Shown here in pieces: positions 1-5,545 of a stretch of 5,545 nucleotides of DNA (the first letter of the stretch is position 1; each line of letters opens with the position of its first letter). Source of the stretch: an uncultured Gemmatimonadota bacterium (GTDB lineage Bacteria > Gemmatimonadota > Gemmatimonadetes > Gemmatimonadales > GWC2-71-9); the NCBI GenBank assembly GCA_913009915.1, contig CAJVYZ010000218.1, forward strand, positions 1-5,545. Reading direction: 5' to 3'. The translations under genes were made by a program, and so were the position numbers. Under the pieces are notes generated by a model that did not search any database, was not told the DNA's origin, and saw only the letters and a program-made list of their open reading frames with translations.

Positions 1-1
1 A

Positions 2-1261
2 TTCTTCGTGGCCGCCGAATTCGCCCTGGTAGGCTCCCGGGACACCCGCCTGCGCCAGATGGCCGACGCCGGCGACAAGAAGGCCGCCCTCGCCCGCAAG
101 GCGATGGCCCACCTCGACCGCTACATCTCCGCCACCCAGCTGGGAATCACCCTCACCTCCCTGGGGCTCGGCTGGATCGGCGAACCGGCCCTCGCCGGGG
201 TCACCGAGCGCATGTTCCGCTGGCTGCCGGATCCCTTCGCCCCGCTGGCCACCCATACGGTCGCCGTGGCGGTCGCGATCACCATCATCACCATGCTCCA
301 CATCGTGCTCGGCGAACTGGTGCCCAAGGCCCTGGCCCTCCTGTTCCCGGAGCGGGTCAGTTCCTGGACGGCGGCCCCCTTGATGGGGTTCGCCTGGGTC
401 TTCCACGTCCCCATCACCATGCTGAACGGCGCCGCCAACGGGCTGCTCAAGCTGGTCGGTGTACGAGCGCCGACCACCCACGAGCGGCTCCACTCCCCGC
501 AAGAGATTCGCATGCTGGTGGAGCAGAGCCAGCTCGGCGGCCAACTCGAGGTCGATGACGCCAGGCTCCTGCGGGGTGTGTTCGAGTTCAGCGAGAAACG
601 CGCCGAGGAAGTGATGACCCCCCGCACCAAGATCATGGCCCTGACCTCGGACCAGACGGTGGACGACGCCGTGGCGGAGGTGGCCAAGACCGGCCGGTCC
701 CGTTATCCGGTGTACGCCGAATCGCTCGACGACATCGTCGGAGTAGTGCACACCAAAGACCTCCTGGGCGCCCTGAAGGCCGACCCCAGCCAACCGATGT
801 CGGCCCTGATGCGGCAACCCCTGTTGGTCCCCGCCACCCGCGAGGTCGAGGACGTGTTGGCCGACATGAAGCGCCTCAAGACCCACCTGGCCATCGTGCT
901 CGACGAATACGGCGGGACCGCCGGCATCGTCACCATGGAAGACGTGCTGGAGGAAATCGTCGGCGAGATCTACGACGAGCACGACCCCGACAGCCACACC
1001 ACGCCCGACACCAGCGACACCGCCCGCATCGATGGCGCCACGGCAATCAGCGACTTCAACGAAGAAACCGGCCTGGAGCTGTCCGACAGCGACTACACCA
1101 CCATCGGCGGCTACGTTTTCGGCGAGTTGGGCCGCTTGCCCAAGGTGGGCGACCGCGTGGTTGTGGACGGCCGCGTCCTAGAAGTCGCCGAGATGGAAGG
1201 ACGGCGAGTTAGTGCTGTGCGGCTCGCGGGAGGGGGACAGCGAATATCGAATATCGAATAA
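2..1261 (+). CDS. CNNM/CorC (HlyC/CorC, 'hemolysin') family membrane protein with CBS pair, 5'-truncated
   Basis: The reading frame is open from base 2 (FFVAAEFALVGSR), which is the usual end of the first transmembrane helix in this family. The GTG at 8 is therefore an internal valine codon and the real start lies outside the window; 419 residues are present. Counting from that valine, hydrophobic segments lie at about 83–110, with the family motif GELVPK at 102–107, and at about 121–150; together they complete the DUF21/CNNM membrane domain. Two CBS domains follow (about 200–258, starting EEVMTPR, and about 265–325, with the LDEYGGTAGIVTMEDVLEEIVGE signature, residues 298–320). A C-terminal CorC_HlyC domain (about 338–406, with TTIGGYVFGELGRLP) ends the protein. 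Relatives are inner-membrane proteins linked to Mg2+/divalent cation efflux or tolerance; the CBS pair is thought to sense adenine nucleotides. The true hemolysin role is doubtful. The last residues (QRISNIE) and the TAA stop are encoded by the inverted repeat downstream. The substrate cannot be told from sequence. Confidence 0.95.
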   Translation, partial: FFVAAEFALVGSRDTRLRQMADAGDKKAALARKAMAHLDRYISATQLGITLTSLGLGWIGEPALAGVTERMFRWLPDPFAPLATHTVAVAVAITIITMLHIVLGELVPKALALLFPERVSSWTAAPLMGFAWVFHVPITMLNGAANGLLKLVGVRAPTTHERLHSPQEIRMLVEQSQLGGQLEVDDARLLRGVFEFSEKRAEEVMTPRTKIMALTSDQTVDDAVAEVAKTGRSRYPVYAESLDDIVGVVHTKDLLGALKADPSQPMSALMRQPLLVPATREVEDVLADMKRLKTHLAIVLDEYGGTAGIVTMEDVLEEIVGEIYDEHDPDSHTTPDTSDTARIDGATAISDFNEETGLELSDSDYTTIGGYVFGELGRLPKVGDRVVVDGRVLEVAEMEGRRVSAVRLAGGGQRISNIE

Positions 1262-1336
1262 TGATCGCCGCGAATATCGAGCGTTCACCGTTCACTTCGT
1301 TATTCGCTGGCATTCATTATTCGATATTCGATATTC
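1242..1336. repeat. Inverted repeat at convergent gene ends, possible bidirectional terminator
   Basis: The arms at 1242–1264 and 1314–1336 are perfect 23-base reverse complements. Each is built from a 7-base unit (CGAATAT on the left, its complement on the right). Pairing resumes inside after a 2x2 internal loop: GCC 1267–1269 with GGC 1309–1311, then GCGAATA 1270–1276 with TATTCGC 1301–1307. This gives about 33 base pairs around a 24-base loop that holds a tandem CGTTCAC pair (1282–1295). It is AT-rich against a GC-rich background. It contains the stop codons of both converging genes (TAA at 1259–1261 on +, TAA at 1302–1300 on −). No T-run follows either arm, so it is not a classical Rho-independent terminator. 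Termination or mRNA 3'-end protection is an inference; a dispersed palindromic repeat copy is equally possible. Confidence 0.8.
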
Positions 1337-2208
1337 CGAGCGAGAGTCACCGCGAGCTCGAGGGCGGCACGCATACTCGAAGAATCGGCCACCCCCTTAC
1401 CCGCTATGTCAAAGGCGGTCCCGTGGTCCGGCGACGTACGCGGGAACGGCAGTCCCAGCGTCACGTTCACTGCCCGTCCGAACGACGCCATCTTGATGGC
1501 CGTCATCCCCACGTCGTGATAGGGCGCCAGCACGGCGTCGAACTCCCCGCGCATCGCCCGTAGGAACACGGTGTCCGCCGGCAACGGACCGGCCGCCCCC
1601 AGCACCTCGGCGGCAGGCTCCAGCACCCGCGCCTCCTCGTCGCCGAACAGCCCTCCTTCCCCCGCGTGCGGGTTGAGGGCGCACAGCGCCAGGCGCGGCT
1701 CAGCGATGCCCCACCACTCCCGAAGGGCCGTCACGGTGGTGCGCCCCGTCCTGATCACCCGGTCGGCGGTCACCAGGGCCGGCACGTCCCGCAGGGCCAC
1801 GTGCGTGGTGACCAGTACCACACGGAGATCATCCGCCGCCAGCATCATGGCCACGTCCACGCCGCCTGCCAGCTCGGCGAGCCACTCGGTGTGCCCGGGA
1901 TAGCGGAAGCCCGCCAGGTGGAGCGCTCGTTTCTCGACCGGCGCCGTCACCATCGCGTCCACCTCGCCGTCGAGCGCCATGCGGGCGGCACGTTCGATGG
2001 CATGTCCCGCCAACCGCCCGGCTTCGACGGCATCCGTTCCATGCCAGGTGCCTATCGACACGCGATGAGCGGCCGGCAGCTTGGCGATGACATTCTCGGG
2101 ACCGACGAGGGTGATGTCCGCCGGCAGATCCGCTACCAGGGCTCCGGCGGTGACTTCGGGACCGACACCCCGGGGATCGCCCAGGGTAACGGCGATGCGA
2201 GGGGTCAA
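1300..2208 (-). CDS. pdxA: 4-hydroxythreonine-4-phosphate dehydrogenase PdxA
   Basis: PdxA oxidises 4-phosphohydroxy-L-threonine with NAD(P)+ in the cytoplasm. The product then condenses with deoxyxylulose phosphate (PdxJ) to give pyridoxine 5'-phosphate, the DXP-dependent route to vitamin B6. The 302-residue protein shows family motifs in order: TLGDPRGVGPEV (8–19), PGHTE (104–108), TTHVALRD (134–141), NPHAGEGG (180–187), YHDVGMTAIK (230–239) and TSPDHGTAFDIAGKG (258–272). His136, His181 and His231 match the three metal-binding histidines of E. coli PdxA (166, 211, 266). It is slightly shorter than the E. coli enzyme (about 329). The start is TTG, overlapping the upstream stop as TTGA, with no clear ribosome site, so translation probably depends on coupling to surA. 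The start fits because the family begins just before TLGDP. The C-terminal tail (about RNIEYRIMNASE) runs into the inverted repeat. A PdxA2-type four-carbon acid phosphate dehydrogenase is the main alternative, but no partner kinase is visible here. Confidence 0.94.
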   Translation of the reverse strand: MTPRIAVTLGDPRGVGPEVTAGALVADLPADITLVGPENVIAKLPAAHRVSIGTWHGTDAVEAGRLAGHAIERAARMALDGEVDAMVTAPVEKRALHLAGFRYPGHTEWLAELAGGVDVAMMLAADDLRVVLVTTHVALRDVPALVTADRVIRTGRTTVTALREWWGIAEPRLALCALNPHAGEGGLFGDEEARVLEPAAEVLGAAGPLPADTVFLRAMRGEFDAVLAPYHDVGMTAIKMASFGRAVNVTLGLPFPRTSPDHGTAFDIAGKGVADSSSMRAALELAVTLARNIEYRIMNASE

Positions 2209-3557
2209 GGCACGAGGATCTTGACGTAGGTACCGGCGCGCAACTCATCGAGGTACTTCTGCACTGACATCTCGCGCCCGAGGGTCTGGCGGATATTCTC
2301 CTTGACGTCGGCGTAGGTCACCTTCCCCTCGGCCCGCCGCAGCGTGACCTGGGCCACGACCCATTTGTCGTTGAGCGTGTCGCCGCCGATAGCCGGCAGC
2401 CGGAACGGGGGGAACACCTGGCCCGAATCGGCCTCGGCAAACACCTCGGAGTACGGCGCCGTCAGTTCGGTCACGGAAATTTCCGGAGTCTTCTCGAAGT
2501 CCGACTCGTTGTGGTACAGCCGTTGCAGAGAATCGAACGGCACCCCGTCCAACAGTGCGGCGTAGATCTGTTCGGCGAGAGCCTCAGCCTCCGCCGCCTC
2601 CTTCTCCGTTACCACCGGCCGGATCAGTATGTGCCTGGCCTGCACTTCAGACGGTTGGGTCCGTTCCACCTGAATCAGGTGAAAGCCGAACGGCGATTCG
2701 ACCGGATCGGAGATGACCCCCGGCCGTTGGGCGAACGCCACCTGCTCGAACTCCGGCGTCATCACCCCGCGCCGGAACCAGCCGAGGCCGCCGCCGTTCT
2801 CTGCCGATCCCGGGTCATCCGAAACGGCTTTCGCCAGTTCGGCGAAATCGGCACCGTTGCGCAGCAGAAGCAGAACGGAGTCCGCCAGGGCCAGTGCGGC
2901 ATCCTTGGCGGCCTCACTCGGTTCGGGTTGGATCACGATCTGCTGGAACGCGATGGTAGCCGGCCGCTCGCCCGACACCTGCCCGATACGCGCGTCGAAG
3001 AAGGCCCGCATCTCTTGTTCCGTGGGTTGGATGGGAGTCATCCTCCCCTGTTGTTCCATTGTCTCGATGAGTCTGTTCTGCAACAGGGTGCGCCGCTGCT
3101 GTTCCATGCGGTAGCGCCGGAATTCCTGCGGGGTCTGGAAGCCCGCCTTTTTCAGTTCTTCCTCATACTCCAATTCCGATGCGAACTGTCGCCGGATGCT
3201 CGCGAGCGTCTTCTGAACGGCGCTGGCCACCTCCTCGTCCGTCACCACGATCATGGTGTCCCGCCGGGCTTCCCGAACCAGCAATTCGGTGCTGATCAAT
3301 TCCTCGACTATTTCTGCGCGGAGTTGACGGCGGGCCGCGGGATCGCTCGGCAGCGTGAGCCCTTCTTGCTGCCGCTGAAACATCGCTTCTTCCACGTGGG
3401 AGTTGAGTATCGGCTGGTTCCCCACGATGGCGACGACCCGGTCGACCACCGTCGGCATGCCGACCGCGGTCAAGTCGGGGTCCTGGGCAGCCACACCGGC
3501 CGGCGCGGCCAGCGCCAACACGACCATCACCCGCAGTGCGGGCACCCGATCCCTCAC
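2205..3557 (-). CDS. surA: SurA-like periplasmic peptidyl-prolyl isomerase / chaperone
   Basis: The 450-residue protein begins with a Sec signal peptide (hydrophobic 10–20, cleavage likely after VAA at 22–24). A SurA N-terminal chaperone region follows (about 36–165, starting VVDRVVAIVGNQPIL), then two parvulin (PpiC) domains. Domain 1 (about 200–300) has DFAELAKAVSDDPGSAENGG, LGWF and SPFGFHLIQVE. Domain 2 (about 304–405) opens with VQARHILIRP but lacks the later GG-LG and FGxHII signatures. The family escorts unfolded outer-membrane proteins through the periplasm to the BAM complex; E. coli SurA is 428 residues with the same architecture. The start is GTG, overlapping the upstream lipoprotein stop as GTGA, with GGAGGG 11 bases before it. 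An in-frame ATG at residue 11 would leave a shorter signal peptide and is less likely. The stop overlaps the pdxA start. The family call is firm; orthology to SurA rather than a paralogous foldase is inferred. Confidence 0.9.
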   Translation of the reverse strand: MRDRVPALRVMVVLALAAPAGVAAQDPDLTAVGMPTVVDRVVAIVGNQPILNSHVEEAMFQRQQEGLTLPSDPAARRQLRAEIVEELISTELLVREARRDTMIVVTDEEVASAVQKTLASIRRQFASELEYEEELKKAGFQTPQEFRRYRMEQQRRTLLQNRLIETMEQQGRMTPIQPTEQEMRAFFDARIGQVSGERPATIAFQQIVIQPEPSEAAKDAALALADSVLLLLRNGADFAELAKAVSDDPGSAENGGGLGWFRRGVMTPEFEQVAFAQRPGVISDPVESPFGFHLIQVERTQPSEVQARHILIRPVVTEKEAAEAEALAEQIYAALLDGVPFDSLQRLYHNESDFEKTPEISVTELTAPYSEVFAEADSGQVFPPFRLPAIGGDTLNDKWVVAQVTLRRAEGKVTYADVKENIRQTLGREMSVQKYLDELRAGTYVKILVP

Positions 3558-4993
3558 GGGGTACTACTCCCTCCGGCGCTATCCCCCACCCCACCACCGC
3601 CGATCGGTGGGCCGCCCGGGGCGGGCTCCAGGGGACTGGGCGTCTTGCCCCCACCCCGCTGCTCAACCCGCTCGTTGGCCACCTCGGCAGCCCGGCGGAC
3701 CCCGTCCATGCTGACGCCGTACGATTCCCGGCTGCGCAGCACCTGCGGCAGCGCGGCCGGCGGTGGCATTAGGGAAGCCTGCCCCGCGGCAACCCGGTCA
3801 AAATATCCGTCGATCTTGAGTTCGACCACTTCAGACCGCTGCGCTGCAGTGAGCGTGGCGTCCGACACGTCGTCTCCCAGTCGAAGCATCAGCCGAAGGG
3901 TATCTATCGAGGCGTCGTACCCCTGCTGGATCCCCAGCCACTGGAGTTCGTTGACGGTCATGCCGGCCGAGTCCGCCTGGTTGAGGATGAGACGGTTACG
4001 CCCCAGCCGGAGGGTCAACTCGCTCAGTTGATCGTCGGCCGCACTGCGGATCTGCCGTGAGGCTGTTGGCCCCAGCGCGGGAACCCAGCGCAGAAAATCG
4101 GCCACGGTGAATTTGCCACCGTCGTACGTAGCCAGGCTCTTGCGGGAATTCCACATGCCACGTTCGTCGTCCATCGCCTGGCGAATCAGCGCCGGGGCAC
4201 TGGAGGACACCCGCAGATTCTTCTGCTCGCCCAGCTGAATGAGGTAGAGCGAGTCGAGCCGCTGCTCCGCAATTTCCCGCAACCAGTCGAGCAGCGGCCC
4301 TCGCACATCATCCCGTGAGGGACGCTTGATGATGTGGATGCCGAAGGTGGTGAAGACCAGGTCGCTGATCTCCCCTTCACCGAGCAGCCAGCCGGCCGAA
4401 TCGAACTGGGCCACGAACGATCCCCGTGGACTTGGTGGGAGGTAGCCACCCTCGTTCCGGCTCCCGGGATCGCCCGAGTACTCTGCGGCCAGGGCGGCGA
4501 AGTTGCCGCCCCGGCGTGCCTGGTTCAGCACACCGCGGGCGTCGGCCCGCGTGGCTTGGCGGACCGCCTCCGAGGCCGATGGCGCCACCGAGAACAGGAC
4601 GTGCTGGAATATCCTGATCGAGTCGCTGTGGTACACGCTGTCGGCCGACGCTTCGGTGAGTGGGTTACGGCTGGTGACGAGGTGGTCGTACCACCGGTCG
4701 GCTTTGATCTCGGCGATGTCGGGCCACATGACCGCCGCCACCGAGGCCGAGTCTTCCGGCAACGTTCCCTGCGCCACCGCTTCGGCGATCAGGGTGTAGT
4801 CGAGCCACACGTTGGCCAGAAACTCCGCGGCGTCGGCGTTGATGTTGAGCCCCTTGATACGCGACAGCCAGTCGCCGAGTTGTTCGGCCCTCAGTTCGTG
4901 GTCGGCAGCCGTGGCGACGATGTCGGCCCGCGTGCTGAACATGTCCGAACACCCCGCCACAGCGAGGACGGCCAGCCAGAGAAGTTTCCGCAT
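3554..4993 (-). CDS. PpiC/parvulin-domain lipoprotein (peptidyl-prolyl isomerase)
   Basis: This 479-residue protein starts with a lipoprotein signal (MRKLLWLAVLAVAGC). The lipobox is VAGC at 12–15 and the acylated cysteine is Cys15, followed by Ser at +2, so outer-membrane sorting is likely under the Lol rule known from E. coli. A helical SurA_N/trigger-like region is expected at about 25–120. A parvulin domain follows at about 126–225: FQHVLFSV with His131, NFAALAAEYSGDPGSRNEGGYL (first at 164) and TTFGIHIIKRP with His220. Residues 230–420 are predicted helical with no motif I recognise. The C-terminus (about 446–479) is rich in Pro, Gly and Ser and looks disordered. It probably assists folding of exported proteins at the outer membrane, next to the SurA-like protein whose start overlaps its stop. 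The ATG at 4993 has a good ribosome site. It is similar in plan to PrsA-type foldases, but orthology is not claimed. Confidence 0.88.
   Translation of the reverse strand: MRKLLWLAVLAVAGCSDMFSTRADIVATAADHELRAEQLGDWLSRIKGLNINADAAEFLANVWLDYTLIAEAVAQGTLPEDSASVAAVMWPDIAEIKADRWYDHLVTSRNPLTEASADSVYHSDSIRIFQHVLFSVAPSASEAVRQATRADARGVLNQARRGGNFAALAAEYSGDPGSRNEGGYLPPSPRGSFVAQFDSAGWLLGEGEISDLVFTTFGIHIIKRPSRDDVRGPLLDWLREIAEQRLDSLYLIQLGEQKNLRVSSSAPALIRQAMDDERGMWNSRKSLATYDGGKFTVADFLRWVPALGPTASRQIRSAADDQLSELTLRLGRNRLILNQADSAGMTVNELQWLGIQQGYDASIDTLRLMLRLGDDVSDATLTAAQRSEVVELKIDGYFDRVAAGQASLMPPPAALPQVLRSRESYGVSMDGVRRAAEVANERVEQRGGGKTPSPLEPAPGGPPIGGGGVGDSAGGSSTP
3569..3574 (-). promoter_or_regulatory. Ribosome binding site for the surA-like GTG start
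   Basis: On the minus strand this reads GGAGGG, 11 bases before the GTG at 3557. The spacing is a little long, but the site lies within the end of the lipoprotein gene and supports the GTG start that overlaps its stop codon. Confidence 0.55.
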
Positions 4994-4998
4994 GCATA

Positions 4999-5002
4999 CT
5001 CC
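4999..5002 (-). promoter_or_regulatory. Ribosome binding site for the parvulin lipoprotein
   Basis: The minus strand reads GGAG, 5 bases before the ATG at 4993. A second ATG lies 4 bases upstream (4997–4995) in another frame. The spacing and the signal peptide favour 4993. The 41-base gap back to the mfd stop shows no clear terminator or promoter. Confidence 0.6.
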
Positions 5003-5034
5003 AAACTTGAAAAGACCATACTGATTCGTCGGCG

Positions 5035-5409
5035 TCAGGCCGCACCCGCCACAGCCTCGAGCGCACGCACCAACGTCGGCGCCAGCGGTTCGCCGCCAAG
5101 TCGGATCAACCGCAACGACAGGGGGACCATGCGACGGACTTCCGCCCGCAACTGAACGTCTTCCAGCGCGATGGTGAGACCGGCCATACGCGGCGAGGCA
5201 CCGGCCCGGAAGGTGATCCTGGCCTCCTGCCCCCGGATGAGCACGTGCTCCAACCCCAGGCGAGCCCCGAGCGCCCTGATTCGGGCCAGATCCAGTAACG
5301 TCTTGACCTCCGCCGGCGGCGGACCGAATCGCTCCCGGAGCTCGTCCCGAAGCTCCTTAACTTCATCAGACGACCCCGCCCGCGCCAGTCGCCGGTAGAT
5401 CTCCAGTTT
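5035..5409 (-). CDS. mfd: Transcription-repair coupling factor Mfd, C-terminal fragment
   Basis: Only the last 124 residues are present, ending in TGA at 5037–5035. They match the C-terminal TRCF domain (D7) of Mfd: LEIYRRLARAGSSDEVKELR, then LRERFGPPPAEVKTLLDLAR, then a region equivalent to the lGi–hhi strands (ARLGLEHVLIRG). The full protein is about 1,100–1,150 residues in the family. It displaces stalled RNA polymerase and recruits UvrA; the C-terminal domain holds the UvrA-binding region in check. The helicase and RNA-polymerase-interaction domains are lost beyond the window. The frame stays open upstream to an ATG at 5466, but that extension (MIRRPPRSTLFPYTTLFRS) is encoded by sequencing adapter and must not be annotated. 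The gene is the first visible member of the minus-strand operon, 41 bases ahead of the lipoprotein gene. The short fragment limits certainty a little. Confidence 0.88.
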   Translation of the reverse strand, partial: KLEIYRRLARAGSSDEVKELRDELRERFGPPPAEVKTLLDLARIRALGARLGLEHVLIRGQEARITFRAGASPRMAGLTIALEDVQLRAEVRRMVPLSLRLIRLGGEPLAPTLVRALEAVAGAA

Positions 5410-5467
5410 AGATCGGAAGAGCGTCGTGTAGGGAAAGAGTGTAGATCTCGGTGGTCGCCGTATCATT
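5410..5467. other. Illumina TruSeq universal adapter (contaminant)
   Basis: These 58 bases begin AGATCGGAAGAGCGTCGTGT and end with GTCGCCGTATCATT. From memory they equal the full reverse complement of the TruSeq universal adapter, including its P5 flow-cell end. Genomic sequence therefore stops at 5409. Translation of the minus strand gives the well-known false peptide RRPPRSTLFPYTTLFRS, fused in frame to the Mfd fragment. This is read-through of a short insert that survived trimming and was assembled at the contig end. Confidence 0.98.
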
Positions 5468-5545
5468 AAAAAAAAAAGTAAACAAAAAAATCAAGGCTGC
5501 AGATGCTTAACTTATAATATCAACGTCTGAATCGACGACTATATA
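5468..5545. other. Post-adapter poly-A and AT-rich noise
   Basis: Directly after the adapter there is a run of ten A (5468–5477), a second A-rich stretch (5480–5490, interrupted by one C), then about 55 bases of AT-rich sequence with no coding pattern. The composition differs sharply from the rest of the window. This is what base callers produce once a read passes the end of the molecule, so it should be treated as non-biological. I see no gene, promoter or repeat in it that I would trust. Confidence 0.9.

Noticed and set aside
8..10. GTG as the start of the CorC-family gene
   Set aside because: The frame is open upstream and encodes FF before this valine, giving the conserved FFVAAEFALV helix; the gene is simply cut by the window edge.
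1242..1336. Insertion sequence or CRISPR-like repeat
   Set aside because: There is no transposase, no flanking target duplication that I can see, and no regular spacer pattern; a palindromic intergenic repeat fits better.
1212..1563. Short + strand frames spanning the inverted repeat and the end of pdxA
   Set aside because: Their sequence is translated repeat plus antisense pdxA; no ribosome site or conserved motif supports them.
2511..4031. 506-codon open frame on the + strand opposite the surA-like and lipoprotein genes
   Set aside because: It lies antisense to two well-supported genes, is rich in Arg/His/Pro/Gly as expected of a GC-rich shadow frame, and shows no domain I recognise.
4334..5155. 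273-codon open frame on the + strand
   Set aside because: It is antisense to the lipoprotein and the mfd end and crosses their junction, with shadow-type composition and no motif.
5410..5466. ATG at 5466 as the start of a 143-residue protein
   Set aside because: The first 19 residues are encoded by sequencing adapter; only 5409 and below is genomic.
5511..5545. TATAAT-like promoter in the AT-rich tail
   Set aside because: The TATAAT at 5513–5518 lies in post-adapter noise, so it has no biological meaning.

Overview
The window reads as a GC-rich bacterial chromosomal fragment from a Gram-negative, outer-membrane-bearing organism. The evidence for that is a periplasmic SurA-type chaperone with a signal peptide and a second parvulin-type foldase with a lipobox. 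The gene order mfd – PpiC-type lipoprotein – surA-like – pdxA, with GTG and TTG starts, resembles what I recall of Gemmatimonadota. That placement is an inference from layout and composition, not proof. Both ends are cut: the left end lies inside a gene, and the right end is not genomic at all.

Left part (1–1261, + strand): a CNNM/CorC-type ("hemolysin family") membrane protein with DUF21, a CBS pair and a CorC_HlyC domain, lacking its N-terminus. It converges with a minus-strand operon. The 38 bases between the two stop codons lie inside an AT-rich inverted repeat (arms 1242–1264 and 1314–1336), which also supplies the stop codon and last residues of both proteins.

Middle and right part (1300–5409, − strand, read right to left): the C-terminal end of mfd (transcription-repair coupling factor), then a 41-base gap, a parvulin lipoprotein, a SurA-like periplasmic peptidyl-prolyl isomerase/chaperone, and PdxA (pyridoxal phosphate synthesis). 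The last three genes are joined by 4-base start/stop overlaps (GTGA and TTGA), so they are very probably co-transcribed and translationally coupled. The two foldases would work on outer-membrane and periplasmic protein folding. A surA–pdxA neighbourhood is also known in enterobacteria.

Right end (5410–5545): 58 bases equal to the reverse complement of the Illumina TruSeq universal adapter, followed by an A-run and AT-rich noise. This is a library/assembly artefact. It creates a false N-terminus on the mfd fragment, which must be trimmed at 5409.

I found no CRISPR array, transposase, tRNA, rRNA or evident new defence or mobile system. The most notable biological items are the convergent-terminus inverted repeat and the way parvulin signature residues are divided between the two SurA PPIase domains.
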